Shown piece by piece: positions 53,646 through 61,040 of a stretch of 64,000 nt of DNA (position 1 is its first letter; every line of letters starts with the position of its first letter). The position numbers and the translations under genes are program-made. This stretch comes from Planctomycetota bacterium. Lineage in GTDB: Bacteria > Planctomycetota > Phycisphaerae > Phycisphaerales > Phycisphaeraceae. Below the pieces are notes generated by a model. The model saw only the letters and a program-made list of their open reading frames with translations. It ran no database searches and was not told the DNA's origin. The stretch covers positions 1 to 64,000 of the forward strand of contig JAIOPN010000012.1 in the NCBI GenBank assembly GCA_021413865.1, written 5' to 3'.

Positions 53646-56200
53646 TTGGTCACCTCCGCGCCATCGTCCTCGGGGAAGTCGGAACACCCCGCGCCTAGGT
53701 CTTCGACGGGGGCCGCGCCGTCGCGAACCGCTGCGACGGTGCCCATTGCGTTTCCGTATGCATGTATGTCTTGCTCTTTCTCATGCGTGCAATGCTTACC
53801 GTCGTGACGGTTCGCGACGGTAGCTCCGTCCTCAATGCCGATTCCGGCGTAGAACGGCACATTGGCCGTGCCCCTCTGCCGCTTTACGCCGGGGCAGACG
53901 GCGGCCAGGTCGCGGCCGAAACTCTGCTTCGTCCCTACGGCGTCCCTGCCCTCGGACTGGCACCAGTTCCGCCAAGCCGTGAATAGATCGTCGCACCATG
54001 CACGACGGCCGGAACCGACCACGCACAACTCGCGGACGAACGCACCCACGGGGCTGCTCAAATCCTCGATCTGCCGCTGCGCCTCGACGCCGGCGGCGGG
54101 CTGAATGAATCGCCCGCGCTCACGCAGGCGACGCCATCCCTCGACGGCCCACAAAAAAATGGCGGGCAGTTCTGCGGTTAGCCGTTCCGTTAGCGTCGTG
54201 TCCTCGACGCCGTAGAACGATCTGCTCAACGTGAAGACAAGGAACCGCGACGCGATGGCGGCGCTCGAATCGTGCAGCCTCGGCAGCTCGTTGCTCAAAA
54301 TCAGAAACCGCGTCGGCAGCTTGAGCGTGATGGACTCGCGGTGTTTGCGGTCCACCGTAACCCGATCCTCCCCGCTGATGGTCAGCAGGCGTTCGATGGC
54401 CGTGCTCACGCCTTCACCGTGGAACCTCGCGTCGGCAATGATGGCGAGGCTCATGGCGATCAGGGATTGAAGACCGAACGCGCCGGCCAGACTCGACGTT
54501 GTGGGGCCGCATACGTTGGACTCGCCGATCAGCTTGGCGAGCAGGCGGGCGATGGTGCCCTTGCCGCTGCGCCTCGGCCCGACGATCAGCCCGATCTTGT
54601 GCTGTGACGTGTCGCACGAAATGCAATAACCGAACCATTCTTGAAGCGCGTTTTTTTGTTCCTCATCGTCGCCGAAGATTTCCGCGAGGAACGCATGCCA
54701 GCGGGCAGGCGGGGGCGCGTCGAATATCGGATCAAACGACAGGGAGCAGGTTGTAAAAAAATCCGCCGTCGGGTCGATAAACCGCATGGTCGGCAGGTGC
54801 AGCAGCTTCGACTTGCACGCGATCAACTCTGAGGCGGTGGGCAGGTCGGCGCGTTCGCGCAACCACGCGGGCGGGGTGATGCTCGCGGCCAAGTGGACGT
54901 GGGCGCGTAGCGCGTCAACCACGGCGTTCACCGTGTTGAAGTTCACCCTGATCGGCTTGCCGTCGGCGTCCTCAACCTCGTTTTCAAGGTACGGGTAAAG
55001 CTTATGCCGGAGCGCGGCGTCCTCGACCTCAACAAAGGCGGTCCCGGCGTGGCGAAGGAACATCCCCCCGTAGTGGCAAAGTTCAACCGCGCCGGCGGCG
55101 TCGGTGTAGTGGGAGTCAATGAACGCGCGGGCAATCGGCGGGGTATGGCGGGGATCGACGATCCACCGGCCTGAGACTGCTTTCGCCCCACCGCTCTCGG
55201 GGCTGATTGCACCGCGCGGCTCGATGGTGTGCGCGTCGGCCAGCAATGCGGCCAGCAATTCAGCGCCGGCGGCGCAGCAAGCATCGGCGTCGGCCAGGTC
55301 CAGCCCGGCGGCTATCTTTGCTTGCAGCCATGCCCGCACGTCTTTCGCGCCCTCGGGGGGCAATGTCCATTGCACGGATGCTCGCCACTTCAACGCCAAC
55401 ACCCCGGCCACAGCCACGGCGCCGTCGCGCCCCGGCCAGCGGCCGTCGAGTTTCTGATCCCGCTCCCCGGCCACAACCGCCGCACGCCCGGGCAACAGGC
55501 GGGCCAGCAATTCGACACCAGCCGTATTGCTCGGCCGGCCCACGGCCGCCAGCCCCAGCGTTTCGCACGCGGCCACGTCCGACGCGCCCTCCACCAGGAG
55601 CACGGGGTCGGCCCGCTCGGCCAACGTCGCCGGGACGATCAAGCCACGGGCCGCGCCGGATTTCTCTTTCGACGGCGCACCCTTGCGACCGTCGGCGGCG
55701 CGGAAAGAGAATCCGACCATCGCGCCCGTGCCGTCGCGCTCGGGAAACGAAAACGCGGAATCGGGGTAGTCGTCGAACCATCCCGCGCCGGACGCGCCCA
55801 GCGCTTTCAATTCATCCCGGCTCGCCCAGCCGATCCCCAGCGCCTTGAGCGCCGCAGCGCTCACGCCCAACTCAGCGGCCAAGCTCGTCACCCTGTCGGC
55901 GGTCAGTGCGGCCGCGAATCGGCGGGCCAGCTCGGGCCAGTTTGTTTTTGATGAGGGTGTCGCCGGGATCGGCTTTCGCGCCGCCGCTCGCGTCGCAGGT
56001 CGGTCATCAGCCGGGGCGAAGAGCGCGCCTCCGTTGGCCAGCTTCACCAGCCGCATCCCGTGCGGGGCGTCGGTGACGCGCTCACACTTCAACATCCCGC
56101 CATCCGGCGAGAACGCACACCAGTGATCGCCACCGCACGCGGGGCACGGGTCGGATTTTTTCACCTCGCGCCATTTGCCATTGTTTCCGGTGGTGCTCAT
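53642..56200 (-). CDS. Primase-helicase (zinc finger, TOPRIM, SF3/D5 helicase)
   Basis: 852 residues. The N-terminal zinc finger has CPACGGDHWC (C19, C22, C28) and C39. A TOPRIM domain follows (VLLVEGASDVAACETLG near residue 200), then a D5_N region and an SF3 helicase with Walker A GPRRSGKGTIAR near residue 538, Walker B LAIIADARF, and the sensor tract TRFLILSNELPRL. This is the initiator-type replication protein of phage satellites and P4-like elements. Start overlaps the AlpA stop by ATGA. Confidence 0.9.
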   Translation of the reverse strand: MSTTGNNGKWREVKKSDPCPACGGDHWCAFSPDGGMLKCERVTDAPHGMRLVKLANGGALFAPADDRPATRAAARKPIPATPSSKTNWPELARRFAAALTADRVTSLAAELGVSAAALKALGIGWASRDELKALGASGAGWFDDYPDSAFSFPERDGTGAMVGFSFRAADGRKGAPSKEKSGAARGLIVPATLAERADPVLLVEGASDVAACETLGLAAVGRPSNTAGVELLARLLPGRAAVVAGERDQKLDGRWPGRDGAVAVAGVLALKWRASVQWTLPPEGAKDVRAWLQAKIAAGLDLADADACCAAGAELLAALLADAHTIEPRGAISPESGGAKAVSGRWIVDPRHTPPIARAFIDSHYTDAAGAVELCHYGGMFLRHAGTAFVEVEDAALRHKLYPYLENEVEDADGKPIRVNFNTVNAVVDALRAHVHLAASITPPAWLRERADLPTASELIACKSKLLHLPTMRFIDPTADFFTTCSLSFDPIFDAPPPARWHAFLAEIFGDDEEQKNALQEWFGYCISCDTSQHKIGLIVGPRRSGKGTIARLLAKLIGESNVCGPTTSSLAGAFGLQSLIAMSLAIIADARFHGEGVSTAIERLLTISGEDRVTVDRKHRESITLKLPTRFLILSNELPRLHDSSAAIASRFLVFTLSRSFYGVEDTTLTERLTAELPAIFLWAVEGWRRLRERGRFIQPAAGVEAQRQIEDLSSPVGAFVRELCVVGSGRRAWCDDLFTAWRNWCQSEGRDAVGTKQSFGRDLAAVCPGVKRQRGTANVPFYAGIGIEDGATVANRHDGKHCTHEKEQDIHAYGNAMGTVAAVRDGAAPVEDLGAGCSDFPEDDGAEVTK

Positions 56201-56427
56201 CGCTGCGCCGCCGATCCGGCCGTGGGCGATGCTGTGCGGCGGGCCTCAAGAAACGCGATCAGGTCGGATCGCAACACGACAACAGCCGTGCCCAGCCTCG
56301 CGGCGGGAAGCTCGCCAGTCTTGATGAAGTCGCGCAGGTGACGCCCCGATACACCGATGGCGCGGGCGGCGTCATCAACGCGCAGGGCGATCGATTCGGG
56401 GCCGGGTTCGGCGGGTCGGACGTTCAT
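56197..56427 (-). CDS. AlpA/excisionase-type HTH protein
   Basis: 76 residues with a winged helix-turn-helix: LRVDDAARAIGVSGRHLRDF, IKTGELPAARLGTAVVV, LRSDLIAFLEAR. This matches the MerR-like AlpA/Xis family that directs excision and/or activates integrase. It overlaps the genes on both sides by ATGA, so it is coupled to the primase gene. Confidence 0.87.
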   Translation of the reverse strand: MNVRPAEPGPESIALRVDDAARAIGVSGRHLRDFIKTGELPAARLGTAVVVLRSDLIAFLEARRTASPTAGSAAQR

Positions 56428-56624
56428 CGCGCGGCCTCCCGCTGGCGGGGAAACTTCACGAGCACGCCCAGTTGTTCAAGCTCCCGGTGGGCCTCAGCGG
56501 CGCGCAGGTAGTCGCCCTTGCTGCGCGCATGCACCAGGTCCACCACACGCGCGATAATGGCAACGTCTCGCTCGCGGGGAAGGTTGCGGTCTGGGGTTTG
56601 TCGAGGAGCGTGGAGGCGTGGCAC
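56424..56624 (-). CDS. Small element protein
   Basis: 66 residues, helical (ARVVDLVHARSKGDYLRAA, EAHRELEQLGVLVKFP). Overlaps the AlpA gene by ATGA, which supports its being translated. No family is recognised; the N-terminal 15 residues are weakly supported. Confidence 0.5.
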   Translation of the reverse strand: MPRLHAPRQTPDRNLPRERDVAIIARVVDLVHARSKGDYLRAAEAHRELEQLGVLVKFPRQREAAR

Positions 56625-56713
56625 GGTGGACTCCGTTTCCGGGCGCTTTGCCCTTCACAGAATCCCGCCGCGTTGCGTAAGCGTTGTGTAACGCCTTTGC
56701 TAAACGCCTTGTT

Positions 56714-57472
56714 TTATAGCCTTTTCTTGGCCTTGCCGTTGTGTTGCGTGTTGCGTTGCACTGTTGGGTCGGGTCGCCAATCGGTCGCCCTGTCTAGTCG
56801 GTCGTCGGCGTCCTCGTCCTCTTCACGCGCCGGGAGAACGGCCTCTAACATGCTGGCCTTCGTTGCCGAATCGACTTCCTTTGTGCCGGCGGGCAGGTCG
56901 CGTGATTGATCCATGCCCGCGATCTTTCGGTACTCTGGGCACTGCGTTAGCGTCGCTTTGTGGACCCCGACGCGCCTTGCGATTTCAGAGTGTGTCAGCC
57001 GCCTTGGGTCTGGTTCTTCGCTCCGCATCAGCATGGCCTTGGCCAACCACTCGACCTTTTTTTGACGGGTCGGCTTGGCTTGCTCTGGGGTGTTGGTTGC
57101 GCCGTCCGCTGGTGGCGATGGCGACATCGCCTCCCCCGCCGCGTCTAGCGCCGCCCTCCCGGCTTCCGTCAGCCGAACCTCGGGCGAGCACCCGGCCTTG
57201 TGGTTCGCCGGGTTGCACACGTCCACCCACGAGCCCACCGCCTCACGCCGCGCGACTGGTGACGCCCAGCCGCCCGACGGGCCCGGCGCAGGCGGGGTGG
57301 TGTCACCGCTGTATTTTTCTTGGTTGTGGAGAATCCATCGCCGCACCTCGACGCACCCGGCCACGTCCAGCCGGCGGAGCGCGCTTTCATTGACGGCGGG
57401 CGGGAGCGCGTCGAGCCTCCAAACCGGCTTTGAACCCAGGATGCGGAGCGCTTCGATTTCTGATGGTGACAT
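56714..57472 (-). CDS. HTH-containing element protein of unknown function
   Basis: 252 residues from MSPSEIEALRIL at 57472, preceded by GGAG eight bases upstream. The C-terminal part contains a resolvase-like helix-turn-helix, LTHSEIARRVGVHKATLTQC. The N-terminal part has LDALPPAVNESALRRLD and is otherwise unassigned. The centre is Pro/Ala-rich. It may regulate the operon; evidence is only the HTH. Confidence 0.6.
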   Translation of the reverse strand: MSPSEIEALRILGSKPVWRLDALPPAVNESALRRLDVAGCVEVRRWILHNQEKYSGDTTPPAPGPSGGWASPVARREAVGSWVDVCNPANHKAGCSPEVRLTEAGRAALDAAGEAMSPSPPADGATNTPEQAKPTRQKKVEWLAKAMLMRSEEPDPRRLTHSEIARRVGVHKATLTQCPEYRKIAGMDQSRDLPAGTKEVDSATKASMLEAVLPAREEDEDADDRLDRATDWRPDPTVQRNTQHNGKAKKRL

Positions 57473-57603
57473 GGCATCTACTCCGATGGGCGGTTCCGGC
57501 GGGCGGCGCGGTAGATGCGACACACCGCCCGCCGAAACCCTTGGTCGGGAGCTACCCGACCGACCCTGTTTGATATTACCTCTCGCTTGCTCTCAATCCA
57601 GCC

Positions 57604-57837
57604 TCATTCTCTCCCGGTGCAAAACCTGTCGTCCCTGTTGGATGTTTCAACCGCGTCTCGCACCTTCCGCTCGGACACGCCGGAGGATTTGGCGGCGGCG
57701 GCACGGGTGTCGGTTTTGGCCTTTGATCGCTTGTCGACCACGTTGTCCGACAAACGATCCTTCGTTTGTTCTGGCGTGGCCTTGCCGCCGCGATCTCTGC
57801 CCTTGCTCGCCCGCTCCCGCTTGGCTCGCTCGCTCAA
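57604..57837 (-). CDS. Small basic element protein, start uncertain
   Basis: Open frame ending at 57604 with TLADLLSERAKRERASKG, then RSKAKTDTRAAAAKSSG and VSERKVRDAVE, a short helical domain seen in phage-associated regulatory proteins. A TTG at 57837 is used because no ATG/GTG lies between it and the upstream gene; the frame continues to 57990 but antagonises the next gene. Treat the start as provisional. Confidence 0.4.
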   Translation of the reverse strand: MSERAKRERASKGRDRGGKATPEQTKDRLSDNVVDKRSKAKTDTRAAAAKSSGVSERKVRDAVETSNRDDRFCTGRE

Positions 57838-57868
57838 CAGGTCCGCCAGCGTTGACCACGGGGCGTGG

Positions 57869-58168
57869 TCAGGCGATCGGCTCGGGGTCGATCCCCGGCG
57901 CCGCGGCGTCCCATTGCTGGCCGTGTACGTCGCGGATGGTCTTGCCCGCGACCTCGAACCCGGCGCGGCGCAGCTCGGCGAGCATTTCACGGCGCGTGCC
58001 CTCGATCAACCAGGTCTTGCCGTCGCGGTCGGTGTAGCCGATGGTCTTGAACGTCGGCGGCAGTTGGACCGTTTTCCGTCCGACGGCGATCAGGTCGAAT
58101 CCGATGTCCAGGACGCCGAGCCGGACGTCGCCCACGCAGGTCTTGCCGGTCATGTCGCTCTTCTTCAC
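57869..58168 (-). CDS. Small element protein of unknown function
   Basis: 99 residues. It contains VRLGVLDIGFDLIAVGRKT and FKTIGYTDRDGKTWLIE, suggesting a beta-rich fold. Two possible starts (58168, 58153). No named family. It is the first complete gene inside the right end of the element. Confidence 0.5.
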   Translation of the reverse strand: MKKSDMTGKTCVGDVRLGVLDIGFDLIAVGRKTVQLPPTFKTIGYTDRDGKTWLIEGTRREMLAELRRAGFEVAGKTIRDVHGQQWDAAAPGIDPEPIA

Positions 58169-58237
58169 GGGGTCGCTCCTTGTGGCCGGCGATTAAATGC
58201 CCTCCACGCCCCCGGCCGGGCGCGGCGGGGGTTGGAG

Positions 58238-58466
58238 TCACTTGGGATCTTCGGACGCGCCAGCGGGGCGTAGGGCGTCGGTGACGGGCGTGTGCCCCTC
58301 ATTGGTGACGCTGATGATCCGCCGGCGCTGGTCGGGGGTCAGGCCCGGCCATAGGGCGATCAGGCGGGCAAGGTCGGGGTCGGCAATCGCCCCCGCGCGC
58401 GTCGTCCTGCGCGTCGCGCCGGGCGGGAAGTGATATATTCGTCGGGAAGCATGGGGGGAGTTTGAT
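58238..58466 (-). pseudogene. Stranded 3' tail of the integrase gene (right element end)
   Basis: In the same minus-strand frame as the attachment core, this segment reads ESNSPHASRRIYHFPPGATR, then DPDLARLIALWPGLTPDQRR and ends PAGASEDPK. The frame length works exactly: integrase up to the core (1255 nt), the 16-bp core and this tail (229 nt) total 1500 nt, so the circular form would encode a 499-residue integrase ending in this tail. In the integrated state the tail is cut off from its gene and cannot be expressed as part of it. Confidence 0.75.
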
Positions 58467-58482
58467 TCCTGTATCGCCCATT
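58467..58482. other. Right attachment site core
   Basis: Second copy of the 16-bp repeat tcctgtatcgcccatt, identical to 48268-48283. Confidence 0.88.
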
Positions 58483-58600
58483 GGCTCATTTTTATAGTTT
58501 TGCACCCGTCGGCGTCGGCTTGTAAATGCCCTGAAAAACACGGCGTTTTCCACACTATCGCGCGAACCCTCGCGAAGCTGCATGGGCTGACTCGGCGACG
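58483..58600 (-). pseudogene. Possible remnant of an earlier integrase 3' end
   Basis: Reading towards the core on the minus strand, the chromosomal side encodes ARVRAIVWKTPCFSGHLQAD then GCKTIKMSQ, and continues in frame into the core's WAIQ. The resident integrase approaches the core with NTAFTGDASGNVESEK. The resemblance (TPCFSGHLQA versus NTAFTGDASG, same distance and frame) suggests the end of another integrase left by an earlier insertion in the same tRNA. The match is short and the reading frame soon meets a stop upstream. Confidence 0.4.
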
Positions 58601-58806
58601 TACTTTACGCCTCAGATGCGGCGGAATGCGAACTGCTTTCCTGTTGCTCGTTGTCCTTGTTGTCGTGTCGCGGGGCGGCGTGGCCCTCTAGGCACTCAAT
58701 TTTAAAAACATATCACTCAGCCTCGATTGCCCGCGCTGAACGGCGGCCCCTTAGAATAGTTGTTGGTCGCGACAGCGGCCGAGGGTGGCGGAGGCCAGGT
58801 ACCGCG

Positions 58807-60684
58807 ATGGATCACAACAAGGATAGGGCTGCGGGTGCGCCCGCCCCGCGGATCGAGCGGGATGCTGCAGACCTGCTTACCGAGGTCGAGGGGGTAAGGC
58901 GTGCGATGCTCGCGGTGGAACATGAGCACGCCGGTACGCTGGGGGCGTTGCACGTGCGGAACCGTGCTTCGGCGGTGAATCTATTGCATTACGTGGGTCT
59001 GCGACGGTGCGACATCCGTGACATGCAGAAGCGGCTGGCGGCGACTGGCTTGTCGTCGCTGGGGCGTGCGGAATCACACGTGCTTGGGACGGTGGATTCT
59101 GTGCTGGACGTGTTGCACCGGCTGGCAGACCGTGAGCGGGGTGAGCCGGAACAGTCGCTCCTCCCCGTGACCTTTCGCGAGGGGCGTGCGCTGCTGGAGG
59201 AGAACACGGGGGCGCTGCTGGGGGAGAAGCCCGCCCGGCGGTTTGTGCGGATCATGGTGACGATGCCGGGGGAGGCGGCGGTAGATGCGTCGCTGGTGTC
59301 GTCGCTGGTGCGTGGGGGCATGGATTGCATGCGGATCAATTGTGCGCACGACGGGCCGGGGGAGTGGAAGCGGATGATCGAGCACCTGCGTGCGGCCGAG
59401 CGGGAGACGGGTCGGTCGTGTCGCGTGCTGATGGACCTGTCGGGGCCGAAGCTGCGGACGGGCGCGATTGAGGCGGAGTCCGCCGCGCTGCACATGACAC
59501 CGGAACGCGATGCGATGGGTCGAGTGACGGCGCCGGGGCTGGTGTGGATTCATAGCGCCGGTAATCCGTTGGCGGCACCGACGGGTACGGACGGCGCAAA
59601 AGTGGCGCACCTGCCCATGGAGGGATGGTGGCCGAGCGACCCGGTGGTCGGTGAGGTGATCGAACTGCGGGATACGCGCGGCGCAAATCGGGAGCTGATA
59701 GTGAAGGAGGTGACGCTGCGGGGGGTGCTGGCCGCTTGCGAGCGGTCGACGTACCTGTTCACGGGGGTGGTGCTGCGCTTGCGGAGATCGGGTCACGAGG
59801 TGCGTGTCGCGGCGCTGCCGCCTGCGGACGGGTTCATCGTGGTACGGCAGGAGGATCGGGTGGTGCTGACAGCGGACGCAACGCCCGGCTGTGCCGCGCG
59901 ACGGTCTGGCGATGGGCGTGTTCTGGACCCGGCACGGGTGCCGTGCACACTGCCCGGCGTGATCGCAGCCCTCAAGCCGGGTGAACCGATCTGGTTCGAC
60001 GATGGCAAGATCGGGGGGGAGGTGGAATCGGTGGCCGAGGACCGATGCACGGTGCGCATCACGCATGCACGGGACAAGGGGGAGAAGCTCCGCCCAGACA
60101 AGGGCATCAACCTGCCCGTGTCGGAGCTGGGGCTGTCGTGCATGACGGAGAGGGACTTGGAGCACCTGCCCTTTGCCGTCCGGCACGCGGACATGATCGG
60201 GCTTTCGTTCGTGCGCGTCCCCGACGACATCACGCTGATTCAGAAGCACCTGGCGGAACTCGGCGCTCCGGACAAAGCGATCGTGATGAAGATCGAGAAC
60301 CGACAGGCGTTCGAGAACCTGCCGTCGCTGCTGCTGGCCGCGATGCGGAGCCCGCATTTTGGCGTCATGATCGCGCGGGGCGACCTGGCGGTGGAGTGTG
60401 GTTACGAAAGGCTCGCCGAGTTGCAGGAGGAAATCCTGTGGCTGTGCGAGGCGGCGCATGCGCCGGTGATCTGGGCGACGCAGGTGCTGGAGACGCTGAC
60501 ACGCAAGGGCGTTCCCTCGCGTGCCGAGGTGACGGACGCCGCCATGGGCGAGCGTGCCGAGTGCGTGATGCTCAACAAGGGACCGCACGTCATCGAAGCG
60601 ATGCGGGTGCTGGACAATATCCTGCGCCGGATGCAGGAGCACCAGAACAAGAAGAGCCCCAAGCTCAGGCCACTGAGGTTTTGA
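58807..60684 (+). CDS. Pyruvate kinase-like protein without C-terminal domain
   Basis: 625 residues. After an unusual ~190-residue helical N-terminus come pyruvate kinase signatures: MDCMRINCAHD (substrate-binding RxN), MDLSGPKLRTG, IVMKIENRQAFENL with the catalytic Lys, MIARGDLAVECGYERL, and APVIWATQVLETL and SRAEVTDAAM. The regulatory C-terminal domain (about 120 residues in true PykF/PykA) is missing; the protein ends with KSPKLRPLRF. It fits the long 'pyruvate kinase-like' group whose activity as PEP:ADP phosphotransferase is not certain. ATG at 58807 follows the first plausible start. Confidence 0.8.
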   Translation: MDHNKDRAAGAPAPRIERDAADLLTEVEGVRRAMLAVEHEHAGTLGALHVRNRASAVNLLHYVGLRRCDIRDMQKRLAATGLSSLGRAESHVLGTVDSVLDVLHRLADRERGEPEQSLLPVTFREGRALLEENTGALLGEKPARRFVRIMVTMPGEAAVDASLVSSLVRGGMDCMRINCAHDGPGEWKRMIEHLRAAERETGRSCRVLMDLSGPKLRTGAIEAESAALHMTPERDAMGRVTAPGLVWIHSAGNPLAAPTGTDGAKVAHLPMEGWWPSDPVVGEVIELRDTRGANRELIVKEVTLRGVLAACERSTYLFTGVVLRLRRSGHEVRVAALPPADGFIVVRQEDRVVLTADATPGCAARRSGDGRVLDPARVPCTLPGVIAALKPGEPIWFDDGKIGGEVESVAEDRCTVRITHARDKGEKLRPDKGINLPVSELGLSCMTERDLEHLPFAVRHADMIGLSFVRVPDDITLIQKHLAELGAPDKAIVMKIENRQAFENLPSLLLAAMRSPHFGVMIARGDLAVECGYERLAELQEEILWLCEAAHAPVIWATQVLETLTRKGVPSRAEVTDAAMGERAECVMLNKGPHVIEAMRVLDNILRRMQEHQNKKSPKLRPLRF

Positions 60685-61040
60685 TCCTCTTGGAGCGTAA
60701 GACTTGGTGTGGAGGAAATCGAAGTTCCGATACTCTGAGCGACTCCCTGACAACCAGGATTGCCACTCCCCCAGCCACGCCCGCGGTGATCGCTTCGCCT
60801 CTCGTGGGGAGATCGATGTCGAGGGTATTGATCGTCGCGGCTCCAACGCGTAGCAATGGCGCAAGGGCGCGGTTGGTGGTACCCCAGAGTCGGGCGATGG
60901 TGCGAATGGCTCAGCGAGTATCAGGCGCTACGCTGCTCCACGCGGTCGGGGGCGGTACGAAACACCGCCCGGCGTCGCTATGGAGTTGACCTTCGATCAG
61001 TTCCAAGGGCTTTGAGTCAACCTGATCCAGGAGATACCGC
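60685..61040. other. Intergenic stretch, no gene supported
   Basis: 356 bp between the pyruvate kinase-like gene and the glycosidase-like gene. Only a perfect hairpin gggcggt-acgaaac-accgccc (60950-60970) stands out. A possible ribosome-binding site AGGAG at 61029 belongs to the next gene. No start-rich frame shows conserved composition. Confidence 0.6.

Larger units (their letters stand above)
48268..58482. mobile_element. PICI-like phage satellite integrated in tRNA-Val
   Basis: A 16-bp direct repeat (tcctgtatcgcccatt) at 48268-48283 and 58467-58482 marks left and right attachment sites; the left copy is the tRNA 3' end. About 10.2 kb lies between. All genes are on the minus strand: integrase, small HTH protein, zinc-cluster proteins, M41-like peptidase, P27-type terminase small subunit, primase-helicase, AlpA-type excisionase and several unknowns. 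No large terminase, portal, capsid, tail or lysis gene is present. This combination (int, alpA, primase-rep, terS) is that of phage-inducible chromosomal islands. A decayed prophage is the alternative. Confidence 0.85.

Noticed and set aside
48268-58482. Intact temperate prophage
   Set aside because: No capsid, portal, tail, lysis or large terminase gene is present in 10 kb; the gene set fits a satellite better.
59074-60864. 596-codon open frame antisense to the pyruvate kinase-like gene
   Set aside because: His/Pro/Arg-rich composition without motifs; the sense frame has pyruvate kinase signatures.
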